A stretch of 64,000 nucleotides of DNA, taken from Pseudomonas profundi (GTDB lineage: Bacteria > Pseudomonadota > Gammaproteobacteria > Pseudomonadales > Pseudomonadaceae). The stretch lies in assembly GCF_008638305.1 (NCBI RefSeq), contig NZ_VTPZ01000001.1, positions 310,001-374,000 on the forward strand, written 5' to 3'. Under the pieces are notes generated by a model, which was not told the DNA's origin, did not search any database, and saw only the letters and a list, made by a program, of their open reading frames with translations. This document shows positions 1-8,490 of the stretch, piece after piece. The stretch's first letter is position 1; each line of letters opens with the position of its first letter. A program made the position numbers and the translations under genes.

Positions 1-545
1 CTGGCCTGTCCTGTGCCGTCGGCTTCAAGAACGGTACCGATGGTGGCCTGGCTGTTGCCATTAATGCATTGCAATCGGTGTCCAGCCCGCACCGCTTCCT
101 GGGCATCAATCAGGCCGGGGAATGCTCGATCGTTACGACCAAGGGCAACCAGTACGGTCATGTCGTGCTGCGTGGCGGCAATGGCAAACCCAACTACGAT
201 TCGGTCAGCGTGGCGCTGTGCGAGCAGGAACTGGAGAAAGCCGGTGTCCCGACCAACATCATGATCGATTGCAGCCATGCCAACTCGAACAAGGATCCGG
301 GACTGCAGCCGCTGGTAATGGAGAACGTCGCCAACCAGATCCTTGAAGGCAACAATTCGATTATCGGGCTGATGGTGGAGAGCCATATCAACTGGGGTAA
401 CCAGTCGATTCCGCCCGATCTGGCAGACCTGAAGTACGGCGTATCGGTCACCGATGCCTGTATTGACTGGGATACCACGGTCAAAAGCATTCGCAACATG
501 CACCACAAGCTGAAGGATGTTCTGCCTGAACGCCAGCGTGGCTAA
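1..545 (+). CDS. 3-deoxy-7-phosphoheptulonate (DAHP) synthase, class I, 3' part
   Basis: C-terminal part of a class I (AroF/AroG/AroH type) DAHP synthase, which condenses phosphoenolpyruvate and erythrose-4-phosphate in the first step of the shikimate pathway. The frame is open from base 3 and begins inside the motif GLSCAVGFKNGTDG. It continues through LRGG, MIDCSHANSNKD and GVMVESH-like (GLMVESHINWGNQS) motifs that bind substrate phosphate and metal in this family. About 180 codons are present; the family is usually near 350-360 residues, so roughly half lies upstream of the window. The allosteric class (Phe, Tyr or Trp sensitive) cannot be decided because the N-terminal regulatory region is missing. 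A strong hairpin terminator follows 46 bases after the stop. Confidence 0.95.
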   Translation, partial: GLSCAVGFKNGTDGGLAVAINALQSVSSPHRFLGINQAGECSIVTTKGNQYGHVVLRGGNGKPNYDSVSVALCEQELEKAGVPTNIMIDCSHANSNKDPGLQPLVMENVANQILEGNNSIIGLMVESHINWGNQSIPPDLADLKYGVSVTDACIDWDTTVKSIRNMHHKLKDVLPERQRG

Positions 546-591
546 GCTCTGACGGGCCAGGGGCCTGAAACATCCAGCGCGCTGAAGAAAC

Positions 592-621
592 AAAAAAACC
601 CGCCGGCAAGGCGGGTTTTTT
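592..621. terminator. Bidirectional intrinsic terminator
   Basis: A-tract, then CCCGCC-GGCAA-GGCGGG, then T-tract. The stem is flanked by A7 and T6, so it can terminate both the DAHP synthase transcript (+) and the convergent GNAT transcript (-). Confidence 0.9.
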
Positions 622-636
622 ATGACAGCATACGCA

Positions 637-921
637 TCAGCCAGTATCCGATTTTCCGACCGCCTGGCGCTCCATATAGCGTTCAACATAGGAGCATGAA
701 GGGATCACCTCGTAACCGCGTATACGTGCGTACTGTAGAGCATGCTCGGTCAGTTGCGCGGCGACGCCCTGCCCGCGCAGGGAATCGGGCACGAACGTAC
801 GATAGATATCCAGCGTTTGCTTGCCCAGATCCATGTACGCCAGATAGGCACGCGCGCCGTTGACGATGGTGTAGAACTGCTGGCGCTCCGGGTCGTGCAC
901 GATGCGGTTGTCAGTGCTCAT
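637..921 (-). CDS. Small GNAT-like N-acetyltransferase (YjdJ/COG2388 type)
   Basis: A 94-residue protein of the minimal GNAT type (E. coli YjdJ-like). The signature is the acetyl-CoA binding loop: SLRGQGVAAQLTEHAL matches the R/Q-x-x-G-x-G/A pattern, followed by ARIRGYEVIPSCSYVERYM, typical of this family. The substrate is unknown. The start was placed at the ATG at 921 (protein begins MSTDNRIVHDPE) because AGGAG lies 10 bases upstream; the longer open frame to 966 has no ribosome binding site and adds an unconserved stretch. It is convergent with DAHP synthase. Two GACGTC palindromes lie 85-115 bases upstream of its start (see separate entry). Family assignment is confident; function is not. 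Confidence 0.82.
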   Translation of the reverse strand: MSTDNRIVHDPERQQFYTIVNGARAYLAYMDLGKQTLDIYRTFVPDSLRGQGVAAQLTEHALQYARIRGYEVIPSCSYVERYMERQAVGKSDTG

Positions 922-1005
922 TATTATTGGTCTCCTGGCGGGTGAACGTACAGCCGCGAATAACAAATGACATTTTACTGACGGAAAAATTCATCCGAAA
1001 CGCCA

Positions 1006-1036
1006 TTTTGACGTCAAAAGTACCGGTTTAGACGTC
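1006..1036. promoter_or_regulatory. Pair of GACGTC palindromes spaced 21 bp
   Basis: TTTTGACGTCAAAA (1006-1019) is a perfect 14-bp palindrome. A second GACGTC (1031-1036, inside AGACGTCT) follows with centres exactly 21 bp apart, about two helical turns. They lie between the end of the permease gene and the start of the GNAT gene, where a promoter for the GNAT gene would be expected. This is a candidate operator; no regulator is assigned. Confidence 0.4.
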
Positions 1037-1064
1037 TCGGAGCAACCACCTGTTTTAACATGCC

Positions 1065-2450
1065 CTACCCCATTCCAAGCAGCATCAGTAAGGCGATCGC
1101 CGACAGGCAGGCTATTACCGGGATCGCTACGGTCACGACAAACATATCCTTGTAGGCTTCCTTGTGTGACAACCCCATGATGACAAAAGTGGCAATCACC
1201 GCTCCACAATGTGGCAGCGAGTCGAAGCCACCGGATGCAATCGCAGCGATACGATGCAGTATCTCAGGCTGGATGCCCATTTCCAGATAGTGCGGCGCCA
1301 GCGTCTGCATGAATATCTGCAACCCGCCAGTGGACGAGCCGACGATGCCGGAGACCACGCTGGCCGAGGCAAACACGGACAGCAGTGGCGGAAGGTCCGC
1401 GCCAAGGATCCACTGTGCAAACTCACCGAAACCCGCAGTCTGGGTAACTACTCCACCGAAACCGATCACCGCTGCAGTGTTGAACAGCGGCATGATCGAG
1501 TCCTCAGCGCCCTGGCCGAAGACTTGGGCGATCTTGCGACGCATGCTCGGGAACAGCACGATGCACACCAGCGAACCAATGATCAACGCCATACTTGGCC
1601 AGATGATGGGCTGGGCCTGGCTGAAGCGCAGGGCTTCGGCAAACCAGCTTTCACTCTCCGACCAGTCTGCCATGCCGATCAACAGGCGCGGCAGCATGAT
1701 GACACCCAGCACAACGACCATCGGCACCAGCGCCAGATGCCACGGCGGTGCATCATTCGGATCGCCGATCAGCTGCTCCATACGGCGATCCTGAGCGTTC
1801 TCTACGAAGCCCTCTCCATTGGCGCGGGCAACCTTCCAGCCGCGCTCGACATACCACATACCCAATCCAGCCATGATCAGCGCAGCAAAAATACCGATCC
1901 AGCCGCCGGCAAACAGGTCCGTGCCCAGCGAACTGGCGGAAATGACATTGTGGATCGACGGAGTACCCGGCAGCGCCGTCATGGTGAAGGTGCCCGCACC
2001 AACAGAGGTAGCTGCAGCCCAGAGGCGTTTTGGCAGATTGGCTTCACGCATCAGCGTGATACCCAGCGGGTACATGGTGAACACCACGACGAATACCACC
2101 ACGCCGCCGTAGGTCAGCAGCGCACAGACAATCATCCCCACCAGTAAGGTGTGCCTGGTGCCCAGGCTGCGGGTGATGGCCAGCGCAATGCTCTTGGCCG
2201 CCTGGCTGGTCGCCATCGCCTTGCCGAAGATGGCGCCGCAGAGGAACAGCAGAAAGAACCGCCCGGCAAAAGTGAAGGCCCCGAGCTGTCCGGCGGGATA
2301 ATGCTCCAGAAGGGTCCTGGGGATCAGCATGCCATTGGTCACGGCAACGACCAGCGAACAGACAATCGATGCGATAAAGATATTGACGCCGCGCAGTGCC
2401 ATGAAAATCAACAGGCCCAGACCGAGGAGAAGACCGAAATTACCCAGCAT
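1065..2450 (-). CDS. GntP-family permease (gluconate / hydroxy-acid : H+ symporter type)
   Basis: About 461 residues, typical for the GntP family, with a dozen or so hydrophobic segments spread along the chain (first near 5-45, last near 430-460). Family-typical loops are seen: FTMTALPGTPSIHN in the middle, VVSGIVGSSTGGLQIF, and ASGGFDSLPHCGAVIA towards the end. In Pseudomonas, close relatives often sit next to 3-hydroxybutyrate dehydrogenase genes and are annotated as gluconate or D-beta-hydroxybutyrate permeases; no such partner is present here, so the substrate is open. Two ATGs are in frame: AAGGA touches the first (2456) but lies 6 bases before the second (2450), so 2450 is preferred. 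Confidence 0.85.
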   Translation of the reverse strand: MLGNFGLLLGLGLLIFMALRGVNIFIASIVCSLVVAVTNGMLIPRTLLEHYPAGQLGAFTFAGRFFLLFLCGAIFGKAMATSQAAKSIALAITRSLGTRHTLLVGMIVCALLTYGGVVVFVVVFTMYPLGITLMREANLPKRLWAAATSVGAGTFTMTALPGTPSIHNVISASSLGTDLFAGGWIGIFAALIMAGLGMWYVERGWKVARANGEGFVENAQDRRMEQLIGDPNDAPPWHLALVPMVVVLGVIMLPRLLIGMADWSESESWFAEALRFSQAQPIIWPSMALIIGSLVCIVLFPSMRRKIAQVFGQGAEDSIMPLFNTAAVIGFGGVVTQTAGFGEFAQWILGADLPPLLSVFASASVVSGIVGSSTGGLQIFMQTLAPHYLEMGIQPEILHRIAAIASGGFDSLPHCGAVIATFVIMGLSHKEAYKDMFVVTVAIPVIACLSAIALLMLLGMG

Positions 2451-2548
2451 GAACATTCCTTGGTTGTATTATTCTCGCCGCCACGATAACCGGCATCACG
2501 ATACGGAACACTGATTATTCACGCGGCTGAACTGAAGCTATAAGTGCC

Positions 2549-2816
2549 TAGGGTCTGCTCCCGTTTCATCGCGAGCCGCGTTGCTGTTTCAAATGACGCC
2601 AGACCAGGCGCGGGACGCAGGCAATGGTTGCTCCCTTGCCAAGTCTCGCAACGCCGCATGGCGTCATTTGAAACGCAACCCGAAGGGACAGGGCCCGTTT
2701 AGCGCAGCACTGCGTTACTCGTCGCTCATTTGGAACAACCAAACTTCGCTCTTCGCGCCTTGCTCTGCATCAAACGGGCCTCCGTCGCGGCCGCGATGAA
2801 GCGGGAACAGACCCTA
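2549..2816 (+). mobile_element. 268-bp palindromic MITE-like element, copy 1
   Basis: Bounded by roughly 31-bp terminal inverted repeats starting TAGGGTCTG and ending CAGACCCTA. It contains two further nested inverted pairs: TTTCAAATGACGCCA (about 2588) against TGGCGTCATTTGAAA (about 2657), and GGGCCCGTTT (about 2692) against AAACGGGCC (about 2772). No transposase is encoded. A second copy of identical length and orientation is at 18900-19167. Short ORFs inside it are by-products. The TA at each end may be part of the repeat or a target duplication. This explains most of the 448-base gap between the permease gene and oprI. Confidence 0.8.
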
Positions 2817-2898
2817 ATGCTCTGGATCAATGGCATTTTGTTGTGATCTGCTAGAATCACTGGCGAAGTAAGGAACCAACTCAAACGAGGGTAAAAAT

Positions 2899-3159
2899 AT
2901 GAAATCAGTACTCACCATCTCCGCCGTAGCATTGTCCGCCCTGCTGGCAACCGGTTGCGCCAGCAACAACAAACAGTACGAAGAAACCTCTTCGCGCCTG
3001 TCCCAGAACGAAAGCTCGGTGAACCGTGCCCAGGCACGCGCCGATGAAGCCTATGCCAAGGCCGAAGAAGCTCTGACCGCTGCCCAACGTGCCCAGCAGA
3101 CAGCAGACGAAGCGAACGAACGCGCGCTGCGGATGCTTGATCGTACCAGCCGCAAGTAA
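2899..3159 (+). CDS. oprI: Major outer-membrane lipoprotein OprI (Lpp family)
   Basis: An 86-residue murein-type lipoprotein. The signal peptide ends in a lipobox (LLATGC) with the lipidated Cys at 20. The mature part is an alanine-rich heptad coiled coil ([20 protein letters not shown]), and the C-terminus [15 protein letters not shown] closely follows Pseudomonas OprI, whose terminal Lys can be linked to peptidoglycan. The protein anchors the outer membrane to the wall. GAGG precedes the ATG by 9 bases. A TAGAAT box at 2852-2857 is a candidate -10, without a convincing -35; the palindromic element ends only 35 bp upstream of it. The neighbouring L,D-transpeptidase is also beside oprI in PAO1 (from memory). 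Confidence 0.95.
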   Translation: MKSVLTISAVALSALLATGCASNNKQYEETSSRLSQNESSVNRAQARADEAYAKAEEALTAAQRAQQTADEANERALRMLDRTSRK

Positions 3160-3173
3160 GCGTCAGCGCTTCG

Positions 3174-3200
3174 GTGGCAGGCCCGGTCCGGACCTGCCAC
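3174..3200. terminator. Hairpin between oprI and convergent ldt
   Basis: GTGGCAGG...CCTGCCAC, extended by CCG/CGG, with a very small loop. It sits 14 bases after the oprI stop. There is no T-tract, so it may be a transcript-stabilising 3' hairpin or a Rho-assisted stop rather than a classic intrinsic terminator. Confidence 0.6.
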
Positions 3201-3213
3201 TGCCACTGCCTGG

Positions 3214-4140
3214 CTAATTCAACGCCGTTCCGATCACCCTCGGAATACCTTCCTCTGCGTACACGGCATCCCGGATGGCGGTCCAGTCCAGCCGGTAGTT
3301 GCGCACCATCTCAACACGTTCATCAAGCAGGCCCTGAATCGCACCTTGACGGTCCAGTGCCGACGGCAGACCGTGCTCGTCGAGCGGCGTATGGACTTCA
3401 AGCAGCAACTCTCCGTCTCGCTCACCCAGCTTGAACGGCTGATTGATGATGCGGACCTCGGTGTTCAGCGCAACCTGGGGGAACAACTGAGTGATATCTT
3501 CGTTGCGCATCCGGAAGCAACCATGACTGACGCGCATGCCTATGCCGTAGTTCTTGTTGGTACCATGAATGACATAACCGCTCATCGCCAGATTCATCTT
3601 GAACGGACCCATTGGATTGTCCGGCCCTGGCGGCACCACCTCCGGTAGAAAGTCCCCCTCGGCGGCGTGTTCCTCCCGGATCGATTTGGGCGGGTACCAT
3701 GACGGGTTGGCCTGTTTGCGCGCGACACGGGTTTCGCCTATCGGCGACGACCAGCCTTCGCGACCGATGCCCACCGGGTAGGTCACGACTTTTCCACCCT
3801 CAGGAGGATAAAAATACAGTCTGTACTCGGGCAGGTTAACGACGATGCCTTCCCGCGGCGCAGCGGGAAGCACGTGCAGGCCAGGCATGATCACATCCTG
3901 TCCTTCGCCGGGTAGCCAGGGATCAATGCCCGGATTAGCCGCTATCAGTTCAAGCTGACCGAACCCGTGCTCGTCGCCCAGCGCAGCGAAGGTATCTTCG
4001 TAGCGCGTAGCCACCTCATACACCGACCCGATCAATGTCTGCTCCGGTGCCGTAAGCGGATATTCGGCGGCCTGCGCACCGCTGTTGCCCAGACAGGCGA
4101 TCAGCGTGGCGCAAGCTAATATTCTGGAGGACGCTCCCAT
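3214..4140 (-). CDS. Periplasmic L,D-transpeptidase (ErfK/YbiS/YcfS/YnhG family)
   Basis: About 308 residues with a Sec signal peptide (RILACATLIACLGNSGAQA, cut near 24). A LysM-like stretch (IAANPGIDPWLPGEGQDVIMP, about 66-86) is followed by a YkuD catalytic domain carrying VIHGT (His192) and SHGCFRM (catalytic Cys208). In E. coli, relatives of this family attach Braun lipoprotein to peptidoglycan; lying next to and convergent with oprI, it is a good candidate to act on OprI, though that is inference. The start at 4140 was chosen because GGAG lies 9 bases upstream and the signal peptide begins there; the longer open frame overlaps the upstream gene. It follows the upstream hypothetical gene by 4 bp, so they are probably co-transcribed. 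Confidence 0.92.
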   Translation of the reverse strand: MGASSRILACATLIACLGNSGAQAAEYPLTAPEQTLIGSVYEVATRYEDTFAALGDEHGFGQLELIAANPGIDPWLPGEGQDVIMPGLHVLPAAPREGIVVNLPEYRLYFYPPEGGKVVTYPVGIGREGWSSPIGETRVARKQANPSWYPPKSIREEHAAEGDFLPEVVPPGPDNPMGPFKMNLAMSGYVIHGTNKNYGIGMRVSHGCFRMRNEDITQLFPQVALNTEVRIINQPFKLGERDGELLLEVHTPLDEHGLPSALDRQGAIQGLLDERVEMVRNYRLDWTAIRDAVYAEEGIPRVIGTALN

Positions 4141-4144
4141 CGCT

Positions 4145-4579
4145 TCAGGCTCCAGACGCTGCGTAGAGTTCGAACTGGCCGGTCTCGAACGGTCCGCTGG
4201 GCTTGCGTGCGGCCGAAGGGCGCTTGCCGCCACGCATGCTGTGCGCCAGCGCCACGCAATCAGGGCACAAGCCTTTCAGCAATGTCCTGCTCAACTCCCG
4301 GTAGGCCGGCCGCGACGGTAGCAGATCACCACACAGGGTGCGTTCACGTGGCACGTCCAGGCGCATATTGATATCTACCAGATGCTGATGCCAGGGATCA
4401 CTCACAAACAGGTCGCGTTGCTCGTCCTGCTCAACCACGCACCAGCGTCTGGCCATCCACGACAGCGACACTCCGCCCCGCGCAATCATTGGCAGATCCG
4501 CCATGCAGACAGCACAGAGCACAGGCCAGAGGACCCTTCCGGCGATACGCCACATTGCCTTGCCTGCTGTCCATTCCAC
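4145..4579 (-). CDS. Conserved hypothetical protein upstream of ldt
   Basis: About 144 residues with no recognised domain. There is a hydrophobic N-terminal stretch (WRIAGRVLWPVLCAVCMADL) that may be a signal or anchor, then a mixed region with Cys pairs (LCGDL, GLCPDCVAL, i.e. CxxC). A gene of similar size and position lies between tesA and the ErfK-like gene in PAO1 as I recall, which supports it being real. The frame starts with GTG at 4579, with GAGGAG 14 bases upstream, which is a long spacing; an ATG at 4555 (residue 9) is an alternative. It ends 4 bases before the transpeptidase start. Function unknown. Confidence 0.6.
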   Translation of the reverse strand: MEWTAGKAMWRIAGRVLWPVLCAVCMADLPMIARGGVSLSWMARRWCVVEQDEQRDLFVSDPWHQHLVDINMRLDVPRERTLCGDLLPSRPAYRELSRTLLKGLCPDCVALAHSMRGGKRPSAARKPSGPFETGQFELYAASGA

Positions 4580-4676
4580 ATCACCAAACTGCTCTCCTCG
4601 TGCCGTGCGCCGTACTGATTAGGGATTCGATCTCGACAGGACAACAATCAACGTCGTCCTTGTTTACCGCCGTATG

Positions 4677-5297
4677 CTACTGCTGGTCCAGCCAGGCCTT
4701 GATCAATGGCCAGGCATTCTCCAGCAATGTCGGCTGCGCCTTGGCAGTCGGGTGAATTCTATCCGATTGCATCAGATCCGCTACCTCGGCGACGTCAGCC
4801 AGGAAAAATGGCATCAGCGGGATATTCTGCTCGCCCTGTATGTCAGCAAACACCTGCTCGAAGGCACGGGTGTAGCGTACGCCGTAGTTGGGTGGGATGC
4901 GCATACCGAGCAGCACCACGTCCGCACCTGCATCGCGCGCCTTGCTCACCATTGCGGAAAGGTTCTGTTTCATTTGCGTGGGTGGCAATCCACGCAGACC
5001 ATCGTTGCCGCCCAGCTCAATCACCACCAGCTCGGGCTGATGTTTATCGAGCAGCGCCGGTAAACGGGCGTGACCGCCGGCCGTGGTGTCACCGCTGACC
5101 GAGGCATTGACCACCTGATGCGGATAGCCTTGCTCGCGGAGGCGCTCCTGCAGGAGCGCGACCCAGCCTTGCTCGATTTCCAGACCGAAAGCGGCACTGA
5201 TACTATCGCCGACAATCAGTATGTTCTGGGCCGCCGCTGCAGGGAATGCAAGCAGACAAAACAGGCAGGTAGCCAGGCATCTCTTCAGAAACTTCAT
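4677..5297 (-). CDS. tesA: Multifunctional acyl-CoA thioesterase I / lysophospholipase TesA
   Basis: 206 residues, SGNH-hydrolase (GDSL) family, periplasmic. The signal peptide (MKFLKRCLATCLFCLLAFPAAAA) is cut near 23. Block I is VGDSIS (nucleophile Ser32), block III is GGND (96-99), and the acid/base pair is in SDRIHP (Asp179, His182). Relatives hydrolyse acyl-CoA, lysophospholipids and arylesters. The same open frame runs much further upstream, but that part is antisense to the ABC gene. The start at 5297 gives a clean signal peptide. Divergent from ybbA with only 12 bp between start codons, as in E. coli tesA/ybbA. Confidence 0.95.
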   Translation of the reverse strand: MKFLKRCLATCLFCLLAFPAAAAQNILIVGDSISAAFGLEIEQGWVALLQERLREQGYPHQVVNASVSGDTTAGGHARLPALLDKHQPELVVIELGGNDGLRGLPPTQMKQNLSAMVSKARDAGADVVLLGMRIPPNYGVRYTRAFEQVFADIQGEQNIPLMPFFLADVAEVADLMQSDRIHPTAKAQPTLLENAWPLIKAWLDQQ

Positions 5298-5309
5298 AAG
5301 GCATCCACC

Positions 5310-5990
5310 ATGTCCGAAAGCGTGATAATCGCCCGTCACCTTAGCAAAGTCGTCCGTAGCTCGGAAGCAGAGCTGACCATTCTCGACGACCTCAGCCTGA
5401 GCATTGAACGCGGCAGCAGTGTGGCGATTGTCGGTGCCTCCGGCTCGGGCAAATCCACCCTCCTCAGCCTCCTCGCCGGGCTGGATCTGCCAACGACGGG
5501 CGAGGTGACGCTGGCCGGGCAAGCGCTGGGCTCCCTCGATGAAGACCAACGGGCCGCGCTGCGCGCGCAACATGTCGGTTTTGTATTCCAGTCCTTCCAG
5601 CTGCTGGCTAGCCTGACCGCCCTGGAGAACGTCATGCTGCCGCTGGAACTGCATGGCCGCAAGGACGCACGCGAGCGCGCTGCTCAACTGCTCGACCGGG
5701 TAGGTCTGGGTCAGCGGACCACACATTACCCAAACCAGCTGTCCGGTGGCGAACAGCAACGGGTGGCGATAGCCCGGGCATTCGCCAGCGAGCCCGACAT
5801 CCTGTTTGCGGACGAGCCGACCGGCAACCTCGATGCCGGCACCGGTCAGCGTATTACGGATCTCCTTTTTCAGCTTAACCACGAACAGGGCGCGACGCTG
5901 GTGATGGTCACCCACGACCAGCGCCTGGCAGAACGCTGCGAATCGGCGCTGCAACTGGAGGCCGGCCGTCTGCTGGAGCCGGTGGCATGA
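5310..5990 (+). CDS. ybbA: ABC transporter ATP-binding protein, YbbA (LolD-like)
   Basis: 226 residues with a complete ATPase. The motifs are Walker [10 protein letters not shown] (42-50), Q-loop FQSFQLL (about 93-99), signature LSGGEQ (144-149), Walker B ILFADEP (164-170) and H-loop His202. Together with the downstream FtsX-like permease it forms a MacB/LolCDE-type exporter of unknown substrate. The ATG lies 12 bp from the divergent tesA start, and its stop overlaps the ybbP start (ATGA). The pairing with tesA is conserved in proteobacteria and hints at lipid or envelope traffic, but no substrate can be named. Confidence 0.93.
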   Translation: MSESVIIARHLSKVVRSSEAELTILDDLSLSIERGSSVAIVGASGSGKSTLLSLLAGLDLPTTGEVTLAGQALGSLDEDQRAALRAQHVGFVFQSFQLLASLTALENVMLPLELHGRKDARERAAQLLDRVGLGQRTTHYPNQLSGGEQQRVAIARAFASEPDILFADEPTGNLDAGTGQRITDLLFQLNHEQGATLVMVTHDQRLAERCESALQLEAGRLLEPVA

Positions 5991-8488
5991 ACGGCCACAG
6001 CATCCCGCTGGCAACCCGCTTGCTCGCCCGCGAATGGCGAGCTGGCGAATTGCGCGTGCTGATTCTGGCACTGGTCATAGCGGTACTGGTAAGCACGGCG
6101 ATCAGCTTTTTTACCGACCGACTGCAACGCGGCATGGTCAGTCGCGCCGCGGAGTTCCTTGGGGCGGACATGGTAGTGTCCTCACGCGCGCCCTTGCCCG
6201 ACGCTTTCCTCCAGCAGGCGCAGCAGCTTGGCCTTGAGCACACTGACATCGTCGAGTTCGCCAGCGTCACGGCGAGCGAGAACGAGATGCAGCTGTCCAG
6301 CATCAAGGCGGTCGGCCCCGGCTACCCGTTGCGCGGGCAGGTGCGCATCAGCGATGAGCTGTTTGGTGCTGAACGCGTGCCTGACGGCATTCCAACACCC
6401 GGTGAGGTATGGATAGAAGCACGCCTGCTGACCATCCTCGGCCTGGAGCCGGGCGACACGCTGGAGGTCGGCTACAGCGATCTGCGTATCGGCGCGTTAC
6501 TGACCCATGAACCGGATCGCGCGGGTGATTTTTACAGCCTCAACCCGCGCGTACTGATGAACCTCGAGGACCTGGAGGCCACGCGGGTCATCCAGCCGGG
6601 CAGTCGGGAGCGCTACCGTTTGTTACTCAGCGGGAGCGAAGCAGCGCAGTCTGCCTACCGCCAATGGGTAACGCCGCGCCTGGAGGCCAATCAACGACTG
6701 ACCACGGTCGGCGACGATAACCGGCGCATCGGTAATGCGCTGGACCGTGCCAGTCAGTTCCTTGGCATCGCCAGCATAGCCGCCGTGGTTCTCGCCGGCG
6801 TAGCAGTCGCCTTGTCGGCCAGCCGTTTCGCCACCCGACATTTCGACACCAGCGCCCTGCTCCGCTCCATGGGTGCGAGCCGGCGCCGCGTCATGACCAT
6901 CTTCACCATCCAGCTGGCCGTTATCGGTCTGTTCGCCACGCTGATCGGCTTGGCGCTGGGTTGGCTGATGCAATGGGGATTGGTGCTGGTACTGCGTGAT
7001 CTGTTACCGCCCAACCTGCCTGGCGTGGGCCTGAAGCCCCTGATGGTTGGCGCAGCCACGGGCCTGATTGGCCTGGCTGGCTTTGCTTTGCCGCCCCTGC
7101 TACGCCTCGGCCAGGTTGCCCCGTTGCGCGTTCTGCGACGCGATCTCGCGCCCTTGCCCAGCAGTGCCTGGCTGATTTACGGCCTGGCATTTGGCGCGCT
7201 GACCATTCTGATGTGGCAATTCACCGGCAATCTGCAGATTACCCTCGCGGTGGTTTTCGGTGGTGCTGTCGCAGCACTGCTGCTCGGCCTGCTCGCCTGG
7301 CTACTGCTGCGCCTGATCGGCCAGCGGCTACGCCACGCCAGCCTGGCGTGGCGCCTGGGCACCGGCCAACTGCTCAAGCAGCCCACGGTTGCTGCCGGGC
7401 AGGTTCTGGCGTTCGGCCTGATCATGATGTCCATGGTGGTCATCCTCATTCTGCGTACCGAACTGCTTGATGCCTGGCAGGCTCAGTTGCCTGATGATGC
7501 GCCCAATCATTTCGCCATGAATATCCTGCCCGACGAAGAACAGGGCTTCCGCGCGAAGCTGAATGAAATCGGCGCGGTTGCCGCCCCGCTATACCCCATC
7601 ACCCCGGGGCGGCTGACCGAGATCAACGGGGAGCCGGTTCGCCAGCGGGTCACCAAGGAAACCCAGGCCGAGCGCGCAATCAATCGTGATCTGAGTTTGA
7701 CCTGGTCGGCAGAATTACCGCCGGACAACGACCTGCGTGATGGACAGTGGTGGGATCAGCTGCCGCAGGACGGCACGCCCAGAGTCTCGATCGAGGCGGA
7801 ACTGGCGGACAATCTTGGCGTTGGCCTCGGTGATGTGTTGACCTTTGTCATCGCAGGCATGGTCATCGAGACGCCGGTTACCAGCATCCGTGAAGTCGAG
7901 TGGGATAATTTCACGCCGAACTTCTTCATGATCTTTTCCCCCGGCACGCTCGACGATGCACCCGCCACGCTACTGACCAGTTTCAGCCTACCCACCGAGC
8001 GCCGCGAAGACCTGCGCGAACTGGTGCGAGCATTTCCGGCGATGACATTGCTTGAGGTCGAAGCCATCCTGCAGCAGATCCGCGACATCCTTTCGCAGGT
8101 CACGCTGGCGGTGGAATATGTGTTGATATTCGTATTGCTGGCCGGCTTTACCGTGCTCTTTGCGTCCTTGCAGGCAACCCTGGATACGCGCCTGTATGAA
8201 GGGGCGCTGTTGCGCACACTGGGCGCCCGCAAATCATTGCTGCGGCAGGCCAACCGTCTGGAATTCGCCCTGCTCGGAGCCTTGTCCGGGTTACTGGCGA
8301 TTGCCGCAGCCGAGTTCATCACCCTGCTGCTGTACCGCTTTGCGCTGGATCTGGAATGGCGCCCCCACTGGCTACTGTGGCTATTGGTTCCGTTGGCCGG
8401 TGCACTATTGATCGGCATGGCCGGCGCTCTCGGTACCCGAGCAGTGGTCAATCAAAGTCCCATGCGTCTGATCAATCAGGGAAGCTGA
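5987..8488 (+). CDS. ybbP: FtsX-like ABC permease YbbP
   Basis: 833 residues. The N-terminal membrane helix (about 20-40) is followed by a periplasmic MacB-type domain. An FtsX core of three helices (about 255-385) contains SRRRVMTIFTIQLAVIGLFATLIG. There are further helices around 390-500, a second periplasmic section, and a second FtsX core (about 700-830) with EGALLRTLGARKSLLRQ. This double-FtsX layout is that of the large YbbP/LolE-like permeases. It partners YbbA, with the start codon overlapping its stop. A role in moving a lipophilic substrate out of the inner membrane is inferred from the family. Confidence 0.92.
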   Translation: MNGHSIPLATRLLAREWRAGELRVLILALVIAVLVSTAISFFTDRLQRGMVSRAAEFLGADMVVSSRAPLPDAFLQQAQQLGLEHTDIVEFASVTASENEMQLSSIKAVGPGYPLRGQVRISDELFGAERVPDGIPTPGEVWIEARLLTILGLEPGDTLEVGYSDLRIGALLTHEPDRAGDFYSLNPRVLMNLEDLEATRVIQPGSRERYRLLLSGSEAAQSAYRQWVTPRLEANQRLTTVGDDNRRIGNALDRASQFLGIASIAAVVLAGVAVALSASRFATRHFDTSALLRSMGASRRRVMTIFTIQLAVIGLFATLIGLALGWLMQWGLVLVLRDLLPPNLPGVGLKPLMVGAATGLIGLAGFALPPLLRLGQVAPLRVLRRDLAPLPSSAWLIYGLAFGALTILMWQFTGNLQITLAVVFGGAVAALLLGLLAWLLLRLIGQRLRHASLAWRLGTGQLLKQPTVAAGQVLAFGLIMMSMVVILILRTELLDAWQAQLPDDAPNHFAMNILPDEEQGFRAKLNEIGAVAAPLYPITPGRLTEINGEPVRQRVTKETQAERAINRDLSLTWSAELPPDNDLRDGQWWDQLPQDGTPRVSIEAELADNLGVGLGDVLTFVIAGMVIETPVTSIREVEWDNFTPNFFMIFSPGTLDDAPATLLTSFSLPTERREDLRELVRAFPAMTLLEVEAILQQIRDILSQVTLAVEYVLIFVLLAGFTVLFASLQATLDTRLYEGALLRTLGARKSLLRQANRLEFALLGALSGLLAIAAAEFITLLLYRFALDLEWRPHWLLWLLVPLAGALLIGMAGALGTRAVVNQSPMRLINQGS

Positions 8489-8490
8489 AC

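Noticed and set aside
1209-2147. 312-codon frame antisense to the GntP permease
   Set aside because: Composition of a shadow frame; the permease frame shows regular membrane helices and family loops.
2581-2799. Small hypothetical protein ORFs inside the 268-bp element (also 18896-19150)
   Set aside because: They lie within palindromic non-coding repeats, differ in length between copies and have no ribosome binding site. Similar ORFs are often mis-annotated in Pseudomonas.
4677-6071. Extension of tesA upstream to 464 codons
   Set aside because: The upstream part is antisense to ybbA; a signal peptide and SGNH block I begin at the internal ATG 5297.
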